Assembly (NCBI GenBank): GCA_013995675.1
Contig: VWRR01000017.1
Coordinates: forward strand, 248,001-312,000
Source of the DNA: Cyanidiococcus yangmingshanensis
Taxonomy: Eukaryota; Rhodophyta; Bangiophyceae; Cyanidiales; Cyanidiaceae
Direction of reading: 5' to 3'
DNA: 64,000 bases
Shown here: positions 10,072 through 20,790 of the stretch, in pieces
Numbering within the stretch: the first letter of the stretch is position 1
Layout: every line of letters starts with the position of its first letter
The notes under the pieces: generated by a model
The model's database searches: none
The model's input: only the letters and a program-made list of their open reading frames with translations
Told to the model about the DNA's origin: nothing
Translations under genes and position numbers: made by a program

Positions 10072-11503
10072 ATGGTAGCCTACAGAGCCAGTCGTTGGCT
10101 TGAATTAAGTGGTACTTTCCGGCACAGTTTCTGTCAAGACTGGCTCGCGCGCCCGGCTCGTCAAGTCCAACGCAAACAACTCGATTCAGTCGAATTTTTC
10201 TCTCAAAATTGGCGGAGATGTCAGCTCTTTGCTGGAAAGCGGACGAGCCTTCGGGCAATTTGCACTGCAACGACTGTGCACCCCTCGACGAGCGTCGAGG
10301 AAACACTCAAGCATACCGCGCTCTATGAAAACCACTTGAAACTTGAGGGCAAGATGGTTCCGTTTGCGGGTTATGCCTTGCCAGTCATGTATGCTGGTGC
10401 AAAAGGCGGTATCAAGAATGAGCATCTCCAAGTACGCGAGTCTGCAGGAGTCTTTGACGTCTCACATATGGGTCAAGTACGCGTGTATGGTTCGGATCGT
10501 ATTCGCTTTCTCGAAAGACTTGTTGTTGCTGACCTTTTGACCTTGAAGGAAGGCCATGCTGTTCTGTCTCTTCTCACGAACGAACGTGGTGGTATCATCG
10601 ATGATACGATTATCACCAACATTGGCCGCGATCACACAGGATCGGAAGCGCTGAACATGGTCATTAACGGCGCATGTGTTGAGAAGGATATGACACACTT
10701 GAAGGCTCACGAAAAGGCTTCGAGGGAGGAGGGCATGGATGTTCGCTTGGAACGATTGATGGACCGTTCATTGTTGGCACTGCAGGGGCCGCGAGCCATG
10801 GAGGTTCTCCAGTCTTTAGCAGGCAGAGGCACTCTTAATCTGGAGCAAATGGCGTTCATGAATGCTCACATGGTCAAGCTGCCAATGTTTTCGGACTACT
10901 TGCTTGTTTCGCGCTGTGGCTACACCTGGAGAGGACGGATTCGAAATAAGCGTTTCAAACCGGGATGCGCCATCACTTTTTGAGGCATTAACTGCCAATC
11001 CAGCTGTTTTGCCGTGTGGTTTGGGCGCTCGAGACTCGCTACGCTTGGAGGCGGGCCTCTGTCTCTATGGAAACGACATTGACGAGAACACGACACCTGT
11101 AAGTGCAGGCCTGACGTGGACGATCGCTAAGTCACGTCGAGGCCCAAACCTTGACGCGAGTCGCCCGCAATTCCTCGGTGCCGACGTCATCCTAAGAGAA
11201 GTCGCTAATCCGAGCTCAGTCCAGAAGAAACGCGTGGGATTCGTCTTACACGGAGGACCACCTGCCCGCGGACACGAGACAATCCATGAAAATACCCCGC
11301 AGGCAGCAGACGATGGTGTTATCGGTCATGTGACGTCGGGTGGGTTTTCTCCCTCTCGAAACTGTGCAATTGGAATGGGTTACATTCAGAGGCCTGCGGA
11401 CGCAGCTGGAACGCGTATTTCTGTGAAAGTTCGTGGAAAACTTGTTCCTGGTGAGGTGGTCAAGATGCCTTTCGTGAAGACCCACTATTACAAGCCCATA
11501 TAG
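10072..11503 (+). CDS. GCVT: glycine cleavage system T protein (aminomethyltransferase), mitochondrial
   Basis: The T protein transfers the methylene carbon of glycine from the lipoylated H protein to tetrahydrofolate, releasing ammonia. The ATG at 10072 opens an about 70-residue basic, hydroxylated presequence fitting mitochondrial import. The mature part begins KHTALYENHLKLEGKMVPFA and contains ESAGVFDVSHMGQ, both family hallmarks, and ends with GGFSPSRNCAIGMGYI. The reading frame changes at 10924-10928: the family motif YTGEDGFEI is split so that YT is in the first frame and GEDGFEI in the next, which needs one surplus base in ACCTGGA. Everything else is intact and of normal length, so the break is likely a sequence error rather than decay. 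Confidence 0.93.
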
Positions 11504-11928
11504 AATCTAGAGAGCGCCTCCGGCTCTCGCATGAAGCCTAGAGAGCATTGTGATCTTCGGGGATTGAATCTCCCTAACAGGATTGCCAAAACTATGGAAA
11601 GAATCAGTCTGAAGCGGAGCTAAGGGGGATTTTATCGTCAAAGAGAAAGAGAAGCACTCCCGAATGAGGCCGAAGAAACGAGACTTCATGCACATCGTCC
11701 GATGGAGAATCCGCATCGGGTGCTCGTAGACGAATGACTTGCCGCCACAAGTAAAAGGGCTTTGAAAGTTGTGATGTTTTCAACGATAGAGGTTGAGTAG
11801 GGGCAACCTCTGTCGGTAGGTGGCCAACTCCTTACGCCCCTTTGCAGAGGTTAGAAAGAAATTCTCCGGAGTATGGAACTGGTGAGCGCTGCTCCAAAGC
11901 ACTTTGAAATTGGTCGAAGGCATGGATC

Positions 11929-12337
11929 TCAACTAAACCGTTCACTGTCTGATGATCTGCAGTGAACCTTTCGGTCACAAATCAGCGTCAAACTTGGTAT
12001 TGTGAGCATCGTTCCCTCGAAAGCTATGCTCTCTGATCGAAGACAGACTTTCATTTTAAAGCTGTTCGCTTGGGCGCCTCGATCGTAGCGCAACTCCGAG
12101 TTGGCAGGTGTTCTTTGGCAATCATCTTCCGATCGAAGCCGCATCTCCGGACACGTTGATCAGATAGGTGAATGTACTATTTGATGGATGTGTCTGGAAA
12201 GGATTTTCGGATGAAGGCAACATAACAGAAACTTGAAGTAGATGCATGGAACAATGGTCGGTCCAAGTGCTGCGGCGGAAAATTCGGTGCGCTGATGCGT
12301 TTGCATCCATTTTGGGTGTGCACAAGTTTGCACTCAA
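11929..12337 (-). CDS. weak candidate gene, unknown product
   Basis: Two minus-strand frames overlap by 23 bases around 12122-12144 and, read in succession, give about 130 residues with a mixed hydrophobic/polar pattern (MHLLQVSVMLP, then SFKMKVCLRSESIAFEG). The pattern resembles other genes here that cross a one-base frame change. I recognise no family, and chance overlap is possible. Confidence 0.22.
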
Positions 12338-12674
12338 GCAGTACGAGTATGAGACGCATTTACATCTTTGAGAGATGTAGTGAAAACTGGATGGGCCAGC
12401 AGTAACTTCGTCTCCCTAAAAAGTCAGACGAGGCCTCTTTGATCGCCTGCACCAGTCGTCCGATTACTCAAGCCAAGCAATGTTTCATTTGGATCCGCGC
12501 GTTATCGAGGAGGACTTCTCGTTGAAAAACAAGTGGGGGATCGCCTATGCTGTACAGGACTGACGTCATGACTGGTGAGTTTGAGTGCAGCTTGGAACTG
12601 TCTCTGGTCTGCATCCAGTCTCCACCTGCGCGATCCTTCGTATAGCGATCAGAAGGTCAACAAAATTCTGTTAC

Positions 12675-12818
12675 ATGAGTTTTGATCCTCGCAGCAGCTT
12701 TCTGGAGCAACAATTTGACGTGGAAGGAGCAAAATACCTCAAGCTCATCGCAGAAGTGCTCGTTTTTTACTGCGTAGCGCGACGTCTGCTTCAAGATCTG
12801 TGCTCTCGGATTCGCTGA
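12675..12818 (+). CDS. weak candidate small membrane-associated protein
   Basis: A 47-residue frame from ATG 12675 with an acidic N-terminus, a hydrophobic centre (YLKLIAEVLVFYCVA) and a basic tail (RRLLQDLCSRIR), the shape of a small tail- or signal-anchored protein. No family match can be stated and the size allows chance. Confidence 0.22.
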   Translation: MSFDPRSSFLEQQFDVEGAKYLKLIAEVLVFYCVARRLLQDLCSRIR

Positions 12819-13223
12819 TATAGCTCTACCGCGGCGTATGGCTGGTCTAGTTACAAGCCTTCGGCATTTGCCATGCAAATCTGGCCATTTCCGCGTCGGA
12901 CAAGTGAGGCACTTTCGTATTGAAAACCACCGGAAGCGTCCCATGGCTGCGTACTACATCGTCTCACTGCAAGCTCATTGCCGTGCATCGTCATTGAGCC
13001 TATTCTGTGCTGATAGGGATATTCTTGTATTAAATGGACTTAACCGGTGGCCGCAGTGCTTTCGTGTTCGACATTTTCGTCCTTCGTAAACGTTTTAACA
13101 ATTGTTTGGCGTTTCCCACGTGTTGAGGATACGCTGTTATGGATCTTTCAGGAAAAAGATAAGCGCAGAGATTGACTTCCTACTGAAACTTTCAGTTCAC
13201 GTGGAAGGACGCTCTCACTTCCT

Positions 13224-13889
13224 ATGTCAGAGGCTCCTCGAGAACGCCTGCAAGCGAGTCAAACAGAGAGGAACTCGAGCGAAAAAGTACCAAGACCCGT
13301 AGCGACTTCAGCTGGCGCAGCGGCTAATGCTGCCGCATTATCGAAAATTGGTGAGCAGGCTTTCCAACGAGGAGAACTAGTTAACTCTGAGCTCGCAGCG
13401 CTAACATATGGCGCGCTAGTGAGGCAGCTGGTTTTAGACTACGCACACCCACAACAAGTCAACGAGCAACTAGATCGAATCGGATACAACATAGGACTTC
13501 GTTTGGTTGACGACTTCCTAGCCCGCTCTGCGGCACCACCTTGCAGGTCATTCGCAGCTTCCGCGGAAATCATAGCCCGAGTGGCTTTCCGAATGTACCT
13601 GGGTGTGAATGCGAAAGTTGCGCACATTGCTTCGGATGGTTCTGAATACTCGATTCTCTTTGACTCCAATCCACTGGCGGAGTTTGCGGAGCTGCCTGAA
13701 CCCATGAAAGGGTCCCTCTGGTATAGTAACGTCATCTGCGGCGTTATCCGTGGCGCTCTCGAGATGGTACAATATTCCGTGCAGGCGCGTTTCGAGCGCG
13801 ATATCTTGCGTGGTGATGATTGCAATGAGATTCGGGTCTCTCTTGTCCGAGAACTAGAGGAAAGAGTTCCGACGGATAATGAAATCTAA
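13224..13889 (+). CDS. TRAPPC3: TRAPP complex core subunit TRAPPC3 / Bet3
   Basis: Bet3 is the central, normally palmitoylated subunit of the TRAPP tethering and Rab-exchange complex acting in ER-to-Golgi traffic. The 221-residue protein starts at ATG 13224. A 50-residue polar extension precedes the core, which opens VNSELAALTYGALVRQL, the standard Bet3 start. IGYNIGLRLVDDFLAR and FRMYLGVNAKV follow, and the C-terminal part LWYSNVICGVIRGALEMV is the conserved Bet3 core helix region. The length without the extension matches the usual 180 residues. The start of a minus-strand frame overlaps its last codons. Confidence 0.93.
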   Translation: MSEAPRERLQASQTERNSSEKVPRPVATSAGAAANAAALSKIGEQAFQRGELVNSELAALTYGALVRQLVLDYAHPQQVNEQLDRIGYNIGLRLVDDFLARSAAPPCRSFAASAEIIARVAFRMYLGVNAKVAHIASDGSEYSILFDSNPLAEFAELPEPMKGSLWYSNVICGVIRGALEMVQYSVQARFERDILRGDDCNEIRVSLVRELEERVPTDNEI

Positions 13890-14390
13890 CGACTCTGTTT
13901 TTCGGAAACTAATTCGTGGAACTTTTTGGATCGACCAGAAAAGCGCCCTCGTAGTCGGTGCAATTAATAAAATGCTGAGCCTGACCAATGGGTGCGTCCT
14001 GCTGTTGAAACCTGCGTGATGTGTGCGAATTTTGAAATTAAGAAGCACCGAAATCAATAGTGACAGCTGCATTCCCGAGCGGCTATCTAAAAGCATAATA
14101 TTGATAATATAATCATGCACACATGTTGAATCCGCTTTCTCAGAACTACAGGTGCGTCGGATCGCGCTTTTGGAAGTCACTCTGCATTCCCAGCATAATA
14201 GCTGGGTGAAGTTTCGTTCGGATCTCAAGTGAAGCGAACTTTTTATCGACGGGGCGTGGTTCTCGCACTTTGGCGCAATTTTCGAATTTAGAGCGTAATA
14301 ACCCAAACTCATTGAATCAAGCCGTGCTCTAGGGCCATGAACTAGGGTAAACACACTATGGAATACGAGAATAAGAAGGAGCTTAGGCAT
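13854..14390 (-). CDS. possible secreted or membrane protein, unknown
   Basis: A 178-codon minus frame with an ATG at 14390, four bases after the sulfotransferase stop, fills an otherwise empty 0.5 kb. Its first residues (MPKLLLILVFHSVFTLVHG) look like a signal peptide; the remainder is basic with another hydrophobic patch (SLLISVLLNF). It runs 36 bases into the antiparallel TRAPPC3 end. No family is recognised. It is longer than expected by chance in non-coding DNA but remains unproven. Confidence 0.25.
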   Translation of the reverse strand: MPKLLLILVFHSVFTLVHGPRARLDSMSLGYYALNSKIAPKCENHAPSIKSSLHLRSERNFTQLLCWECRVTSKSAIRRTCSSEKADSTCVHDYIINIMLLDSRSGMQLSLLISVLLNFKIRTHHAGFNSRTHPLVRLSILLIAPTTRALFWSIQKVPRISFRKTESLDFIIRRNSFL

Positions 14391-14394
14391 AAAG

Positions 14395-15472
14395 CTACGA
14401 AAGACGCTCTTCAGTTAAAAACGGCCAGTATTTCGATCGCGCCGCAAACCATGTCCTCAGTCGAGCCTCAAACCCATCGCATTCCTCAGGACGACGCCTG
14501 ATATCCTTCGGGCACATTTCGTCATCGACATGTCGCGGACGCTGGTTTCGAAAACGATCCATGACCAGATCAGCCTCGATCATAAAATTACGCAGATCTT
14601 CCTTGTCGCAATATCCGGAAACTCGAGAGAGTACATCTACGTATTCCAGTGGCTGCTTTCTGTATCTATCGTAGTGAATGACAACGGCTTTTTCGGGCGG
14701 CATCACTTCGAGAAAGCGATCCATGTACATCAGAGCAGACTCGACGATTCTCGCCTGCAGAAACGGGTCTTTGACAAATCCACGGCTCAACGCAGAGGAC
14801 ACGGTTTCGGCAGGATCTCTATGCAAAAAGATCACCCGAAGATCAAAATATTCACCATCGAGCTCGTTAAGAACACTCAGGTCAGGATGAAAAAGCGCTG
14901 AGCGAAACCAACCAAATGGGAAAGAATGTTGATAGTCTAAAACTGCGTTTGCGCCGATGACTGAAACTCCATAACTGTTCGATGAAAGCCGCTCGTAGAA
15001 TTCACTGGCATTGGTCCAGACGTATGGTGTGAGGCTATAGTACTGAGCCACCCACACATCCGGTGCAAATGAGAAAGATACATCAAAGCACCTCTCTAAA
15101 GCTATTCCCAGCGCATGGTGCCCAGAACCTTCAACGCCCGCGATAAATAGAAATAACGGCAAGGTGCGGTTCTGCCCTTGGCGGTCCTGATTCGAGCGTT
15201 GCTCAGAAACGCCTAATCTTCGAGGCATGCGGGATGTCAACAGAGATGAGAAACCCGCAGTCTCACTCGCTCGGATTCTTGCGCCCAGCGACTTTGAAAA
15301 TCCCAGATTTGTCACGGAACTGTTCGGAGAAAAACGGCTCTTTCCGCTGAGCTGAGAGCGGATCTTCGGATCTAGTTGGTTCTCGTTCGAATTTCTTGCC
15401 TCGAGAGGCTCCCAAAAGAGTAAGCACCATAGTCAAGAGCAAAAAATACCTGTAAAAGGTGGCGAACCTCAT
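14395..15472 (-). CDS. sulfotransferase-like type II membrane protein
   Basis: Likely transfers sulfate from PAPS to a carbohydrate or protein in the Golgi, consistent with sulfated wall polysaccharides in red algae (inference). The cofactor motifs are visible: 5'-phosphosulfate loop IAGVEGSGHHALG and 3'-phosphate motif VIFLHRDPAETVSSALSRG. The catalytic-domain frame lacks an ATG at its head; its first internal ATG is at 15228. Upstream, a frame starting at ATG 15472 encodes MRFATFYRYFLLLTMVLTLL, a perfect signal anchor, and joins the catalytic frame if one base is surplus in the A-runs at 15297-15300 or 15330-15334. I therefore take 15472 as the start. Acceptor is unknown. Confidence 0.7.
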
Positions 15473-16053
15473 GACTTACCGTCGTAGGAGCCAACGCCAC
15501 GCAGAGTCCTTCGGTGCAACGCGCGGCTTTAACGCCGGCAGGTATGCGCAAATGATCTGTTTGCGGTGGTTGGCGCCGGCGCTGATTGGCTGCACGTTCT
15601 CAACGATGGCATTCAGTGAGCGCTCCACCCGAAGCGCCTATGGGGATAGTTCTAAATGTGGAGCTTCACGGAAAACATTGGCAAGGACTAAGCGAAGTAT
15701 ACAACTTCATCGCCGCACAACCATGTAGATGATGTCGGCCTGATGTCCAGAATTGATGCCGACTTGTCGCCGCAGAGAATAAGTGACGTGGCAGGCTATC
15801 ATAAATTCTGATCTAGAGTAAAGGCCACAAGGATCGAGCTGAAAAGGAATAGCAGCCGCGACGGTCCACTCTTGGCACGGACGCATTTCACTTGCTCATT
15901 CAGTTCGCTTAGCAACTTAAATTAGATAACAGCACCGCACGATGGAAAGAGACCAGTTTACAGTCGCGGACATCAGTCCTCTGGAGTCTAGGCAGCATTC
16001 TTCATGCGGCATCCCAGTCACATCTCTGCGCTTCGATTCACTGAGTAGCAAAG
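15473..16053. other. intergenic region
   Basis: No supported gene. A basic plus frame (ATG 15471, ends 15728) overlaps the sulfotransferase start and has no recognisable features. The rest is the downstream region of the PP2A subunit gene. Confidence 0.4.
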
Positions 16054-18104
16054 TCAAGTGTCGACCGCCCCTTCATGATTTGGAATGGACAAACTGCTTT
16101 CAAGGCGCAATGTTTGCTGGATATCCACCAGGGCCATACCATCGTCTTTGAAAAGGACATTCCGAATTAGACTTGAGCGTCGACGTTCTCCGATTCTGCG
16201 CAGCGTTCTCAGCGTTATTCCTCTCGGTTCAAGATTCGGATTGCTCCAGCCGGCTCGACACATATCCATCAATTGCGCCCACAAGTGCGCGGCCGGTGCT
16301 AATACCAAACCTTCTTTGAACGATAAATCGCATTTTTCCCTATAAAAGTGTGCGACATCCGCTGCAGATATGAATCCGTCCATGTCAAGATCCATAATTT
16401 CAAAAAAAGTATCTAGCGCCTTGTCGCTTCCGGGATCGCATAATGCGAGAAATAGATGCACAAACGCTGTTGGACTCAGTGAGTCATCTTCAAAAGAGTG
16501 GATTTGCTCTGTGTTACGTGCAAGCCCTCGGTTCTGATTATCGTCTATCACTGACAGATGATCTGATTGATATTCAGATTGGAGCCCGCTGGAGCTGCTT
16601 TGTTTCATACGATTGTGTTGAAATCGGAGCAAAACTTGTTCTACCGGCTCTCGGTACTAGTGAGCCGCGATCAAGAAAATATGATACAACAGCTTCGCGG
16701 GAAATGCCATATTTTCTTTGCAAAATATATGACAACAAATCTTGGATCATTGATATTGATGGTTGCAGATTTGCAGCAGGACAACCATAACTCGTCTCAG
16801 TACCTGGCTTCATGGATTCCGAGCGACCAATTTGATTCTCAGAAGGAGCCGCATGATTCCGTGAACGCAGCCAGCTCGCCAGGTTGAGATCATTACCAGT
16901 CCTGCCGTATGAACCTCCACAAGATGCATCCTCCAAACCAGACTGGTAGTTCCATGCGGCCTGAAGCTCTTTGTGAGCGACTAACGCAACACCGCCCCCC
17001 GTGAGCATTTCCATCAGGCTATCGACTATGATTCCACGTTCTGCCGCATAGATCGCTTCAGCAAACCGCATTTTGCGGAGCACAGACACAGGTACATAGG
17101 TGCGATTGCCACCACCAATGTGGAACCAAACACAGGTGCTCGCGATAGATGCGGAGAGGAGCAGGTCGCAAATATCGTCCCCGATCTCGCAATCACCAAC
17201 AGTCTGTGACATTGTTCGCTCAGATAAAAAGTGGCTGGTGTCACTCGAGGTCAAGTTTGCATCACGATTCGAAGATGACAAAAAGCATTTTCCATGATAT
17301 GAGTAGCGCGTAGGTGTTCCCGGGGCTCGAGTGGAAAGTTCGGTCGGAAGGTTCTTCGCAGATTCTATTGTAAGTTTTTCCGCCAATGTGTTTGCGGTAT
17401 ATCAGCTCTTGAATCAGCAGCGATATCGTATATTTCGAAACATACCTGGCCTTGCATTGCTGCATTTTGCTGGCTCGGTTGCACTTAGAACCGCCTGAAG
17501 ACGCAGAGCCTAGATCAGTGCCTGGCCAGGGAGAAGCAATAATATTGTACAAGCGCTCGATTGCCGACGCAGCTGGAGCTATTTTGTAGCGATAAAACCT
17601 ATAGAAGCTATCTGCGTGAACCATTCGTGACCAGTGTTTCACAAAAAGAGTAGAGTCTTGTGTTGGAAGATCGCCTTCGTTGCGGGGAAACCTGGTCCTT
17701 CTCTCACATCCAGCTCCTGCTCATCGAGCGCACGAAGAAACAAGACAGGCGCAACAGACTTGGGTAAATGGCAAGCAACGGCAATGTCCACAAATCTCTC
17801 GAGATCAGCCACGTGGTGCGAGCTGGGCTGCACTAGCGTCTGTTCGTTCTCCAGAAAATGCTGTAACAACTGCAGTTTGGAAGCAGGGCTCACGACTGGG
17901 CCGTCGGTCCCTGTTCGCGAATACAGCTTCAATTCTCCCCCATTCGACAGGGTCCGATTGGAGCGAGCCTATTCTACCCTCTTGAAAAGGTTTCCCACAG
18001 TGTGTTGTTTCTACTGTTAACCTTGCATTACGAATGAATCGAAGCGCACTCGATTCCAGGACATCCTGGTCTTCCTCGTCCGAGTTTCGAAGAAACGCGT
18101 CCAT
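16054..18104 (-). CDS. PP2A B'' regulatory subunit (PR72/TON2 type), frame broken
   Basis: B'' subunits target protein phosphatase 2A and bind calcium; the plant member TON2/FASS organises cortical microtubules. Family blocks appear in order: the N-terminal helical part LERFVDIAVACHLPKSVAP (about 17780), FVKHWSRMV (about 17630), CVWFHIGGGNRTYVPVSVLR (about 17090), then the EF-hand FFEIMDLDMDGFISAADV (about 16370) and GITLRTLRRIG (about 16200). These lie in different frames, and joining them needs changes of one base at four homopolymers: 17937-17941, 17684-17687 (here one base too few), 17375-17379 and 16631-16634. The start is ATG 18104 (MDAFLRNSDEED). Four breaks in one gene could mean a pseudogene, but the conserved blocks are well kept and neighbours show the same kind of break. 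Confidence 0.72.
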
Positions 18105-18311
18105 ACGATCACCAGGGGTTTCTGCTTGCGAATTTTTGGAAGCACATTCAAATTTGGGACACCGCCACCATTGCGGGACCCACTTGTTTTCCTCAGTATC
18201 AACGGAGCAAGCGCTTGCAGGGATCAGAGATATTCATGCTGTCCACCAGATTCGCCCGATGATGGTCCCACATGTATGGAGAGTCTCCTCCAGATCTCTG
18301 CAAATGGTGCT

Positions 18312-20054
18312 TCACCTCGCTCGATTGAGGATTCTGGCACACTTCTCGACGCGAGGCTTGAAATTTTGAGCGACGTCCATCAGGGCCCTTGCATCTCGAC
18401 TATCAAGAGGAAAGGATATGAAGCCTTTTGCGCCATGGGCGACACATCGCTGGAAAACACCGCTCCGTTCATACTCAGGAGGGCCAATGACAACAACAGG
18501 CATGCACAAAGGGATCGAAGTTTTTCGAGTTTTCTCAATGAGGAGCTCAAAGTCTGATGGCTCCATGAGCACTAGATCAATGTTATCAGGCGTGCTGATG
18601 ATCGCATCCAAAGCACCCACCACAGATGAAGTCTGTATCACATGAAATGTGCTCGTCGTTTCAAGCAGATTGCAGGTAGATATGCGACGATGAGTTGTCA
18701 TGCCAACTACCATAACAACAAGACTCCGCTGTTGGCTTAATGAACTCGCACCGGGCTCCCAATCAGTACTGATGTCACATTCTCGATGTGAGTTACCTGG
18801 CGAAATACTCTCGTCATGTGGAACGTTACTGCTTTCTTTCTCGGCCGGTGCAGCAGCCCTTCCTTCTGGTCGAAAAGGGCGAGTGTCAACATCGTGCCCT
18901 TTTTCATCGAGAAACCCGCAATCTTCTGTCGATAGAGCATCAGTCGAGTTATCTTGAATCCAGTGAAGAACAATTCCTCGCCTTCGAAATACTTTGGGTA
19001 AGACAAGCTTTGTTGAGAAAACGTTTCCATAGTCACGTTTTTCTGAGATCTCTCCCTTTTCCGATGCGACTTGGAGTTTCTCCAGACTCCGGCGCTGAGC
19101 CTCCAGTGCGGCTAGCTCACGCACAATCAAACGAGCGTGAGGTGGCGCCTCAAAACTGCTCAGCTCGGCACATGCAAAAAGCGGAGTCACATCTATTTCC
19201 TTGAGTTTCGTGTTACCCTCTAGTTGCAACGCCCGCAAGTTCGAGCATTTTTCAAGGGGGGCCAGGTTGATTTCTTCTAGTTCGTTGCGGCCCAGATACA
19301 GCGACCGTAAGGCACTGCCACTGATTGCTAATGGACTCAAGTCAATGCTTTTGAGCTTGTTCCGGTGCAACCATAATCTTTCAAGCTGTGTGCAGCTTGC
19401 GAGCGGTGTCAAATCAACACCCTCTAGTAAATTGTCGTTCAAAAGTAATACCTGCAATGATCGGCACGAAGCAATAGGGCGCAAATCGATGTTTCGCAAT
19501 TGATTAGAAGCAACAGATATTTCACTTAGAGAGGCAAGCGATGGCAAAGAACGAAGTTGCTCGAACGAAACGCTCATTAAACGTTCTCCGCTGATGGTCA
19601 GCTTTGAGTCAGCAGCGGTTACTTCACGGCGAAATGGGCGCCAGTGCGAATGCTGAGCTTGCTGCTCTGTGTGCGAAGCAAGACAAGCACCTTCATCCTC
19701 TGCCTCTTCTGGAACAGTACCTGAAACGAAGCAGGTGCCAATAACTCCGGAAAGCACACCAGGTGAGCCGCTACCGTCGGGCTCGGGTGAGGGACTTCTC
19801 CCTCTTACTGCTGTCGAAAAGACTCGCTCTTGATACCAGGGATTCCTGTTAGACTCAAAGTTAGGTGGCTGCAGAGAATGTTTTTCTCCAATCGTTGAAG
19901 AAATTCCCCGAGGCCGCGAGTAAGAAAAATCTGTTTCAGGTTCTGGCACTCGGAGAGCCTCTACCTCGCCCTCTTGAGGTGGCGTCGCTCGTCTTGAGTG
20001 CTCCACAACCAGACTGACCAATAATTGGTTTGAGTCCGACTTGTGTATAGACAT
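18312..20054 (-). CDS. leucine-rich repeat protein with C-terminal pseudo-receiver domain
   Basis: A 580-residue protein from ATG 20054; the frame is open further upstream but without an ATG. Residues 1-155 are polar and disordered. Residues about 160-300 hold five to six LRRs of about 23 residues of the form LxxLxLxxNxLxxIDLxPLAxC (for example LQVLLLNDNLLEGVDLTPLA). Residues 300-435 are disordered. Residues about 440-560 match a response-regulator receiver fold of plant PRR type: SLVVMVVGMTTHRR, IDLVLMEPSDFEL, PVVVIGPPEYER and AHGAKGFISFPL. The acidic pair, the phospho-Asp (Glu here, as in plant clock PRRs) and the conserved Lys are all missing, so phosphotransfer is not expected. I infer a scaffold or signalling adaptor; function unknown. 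Confidence 0.8.
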   Translation of the reverse strand: MSIHKSDSNQLLVSLVVEHSRRATPPQEGEVEALRVPEPETDFSYSRPRGISSTIGEKHSLQPPNFESNRNPWYQERVFSTAVRGRSPSPEPDGSGSPGVLSGVIGTCFVSGTVPEEAEDEGACLASHTEQQAQHSHWRPFRREVTAADSKLTISGERLMSVSFEQLRSLPSLASLSEISVASNQLRNIDLRPIASCRSLQVLLLNDNLLEGVDLTPLASCTQLERLWLHRNKLKSIDLSPLAISGSALRSLYLGRNELEEINLAPLEKCSNLRALQLEGNTKLKEIDVTPLFACAELSSFEAPPHARLIVRELAALEAQRRSLEKLQVASEKGEISEKRDYGNVFSTKLVLPKVFRRRGIVLHWIQDNSTDALSTEDCGFLDEKGHDVDTRPFRPEGRAAAPAEKESSNVPHDESISPGNSHRECDISTDWEPGASSLSQQRSLVVMVVGMTTHRRISTCNLLETTSTFHVIQTSSVVGALDAIISTPDNIDLVLMEPSDFELLIEKTRKTSIPLCMPVVVIGPPEYERSGVFQRCVAHGAKGFISFPLDSRDARALMDVAQNFKPRVEKCARILNRAR

Positions 20055-20790
20055 TACATCTACTTGAAACCGAAACTGCCGAAGAAGACGTTGTTGAAGA
20101 CTCAGTTCAAGAGGCTTTCGCGGTGATGGGTCTATCAAAACGTCTGGTGATAAAACACCGTTAGATGCATCGATCCGTCGCCGATCGATTTTAGACTCGA
20201 GGCTCGAGGCGTGGTCGCGTTGGCACACCCCGTGAACTGGACACCCAAGCCTGAGCAGCGGCGGAATCTTTGACGGAGCTACAGCCGCGCCGATGCCTTA
20301 TCCGGCGTGCTGGACCTGTTTCGCGGCTCGAACCTCAAACGAGTGAGATTTGGCACGAGAAAGCTCCATAGGAGCTGCATAATTGAGTTGTCCTGTGAGC
20401 TGTTTCTCATAGCGTTGGGAGCTTCGCCTAACCCGGTGGTTTCATCAAGTGAGGTTTTCTGCTAAAGTTCTGTTTCTAGAAACCGAAGCGCAGTTCTTAG
20501 TGTAGCTGTATAGATTTCAGGAGACAGACTGCATCTAGATATCGGCAACTGTTCGTTGTCTCGAAATTTTTGAAAAGACTGGTGTGATTGAAGTTGGCCA
20601 ATCTATTGAGGCGATCGCTGTGTTCGTGCGTAGCCACTATTCTGGAACACAAATTCAGCTTCTGCCTCAGCCCGCACAGCCGAGCTCGTCTGAGAGGCTT
20701 TTGCAGCGGTTGCCTTTTGAGCTTTCTGGATGGAACTTTTGGGACTAAAGACCGCGGAGTGTCTTGAAGCTGACGAGCCTGCTCCACTAG
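20055..20790. other. divergent intergenic region
   Basis: Upstream region shared by the LRR/pseudo-receiver gene and SEN15. A minus frame at 20497-20787 is basic and carries no recognisable motif. The LRR frame remains open back to about 20298, so an unseen upstream start or exon is possible. Confidence 0.4.

Larger units (their letters stand above)
11504..13223. other. 1.7 kb region with no confident gene
   Basis: No known family was recognised. Two overlapping minus frames (11929-12144 and 12122-12337) and one small plus frame (12675-12818) are listed separately as weak candidates. Promoter sequence for the TRAPP gene should lie near the right end. Confidence 0.4.

Noticed and set aside
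15459-15728. 89-codon plus frame opposite the sulfotransferase start
   Set aside because: Arg/Ser-rich, starts within the antisense of the signal anchor, and has no support beyond being open.
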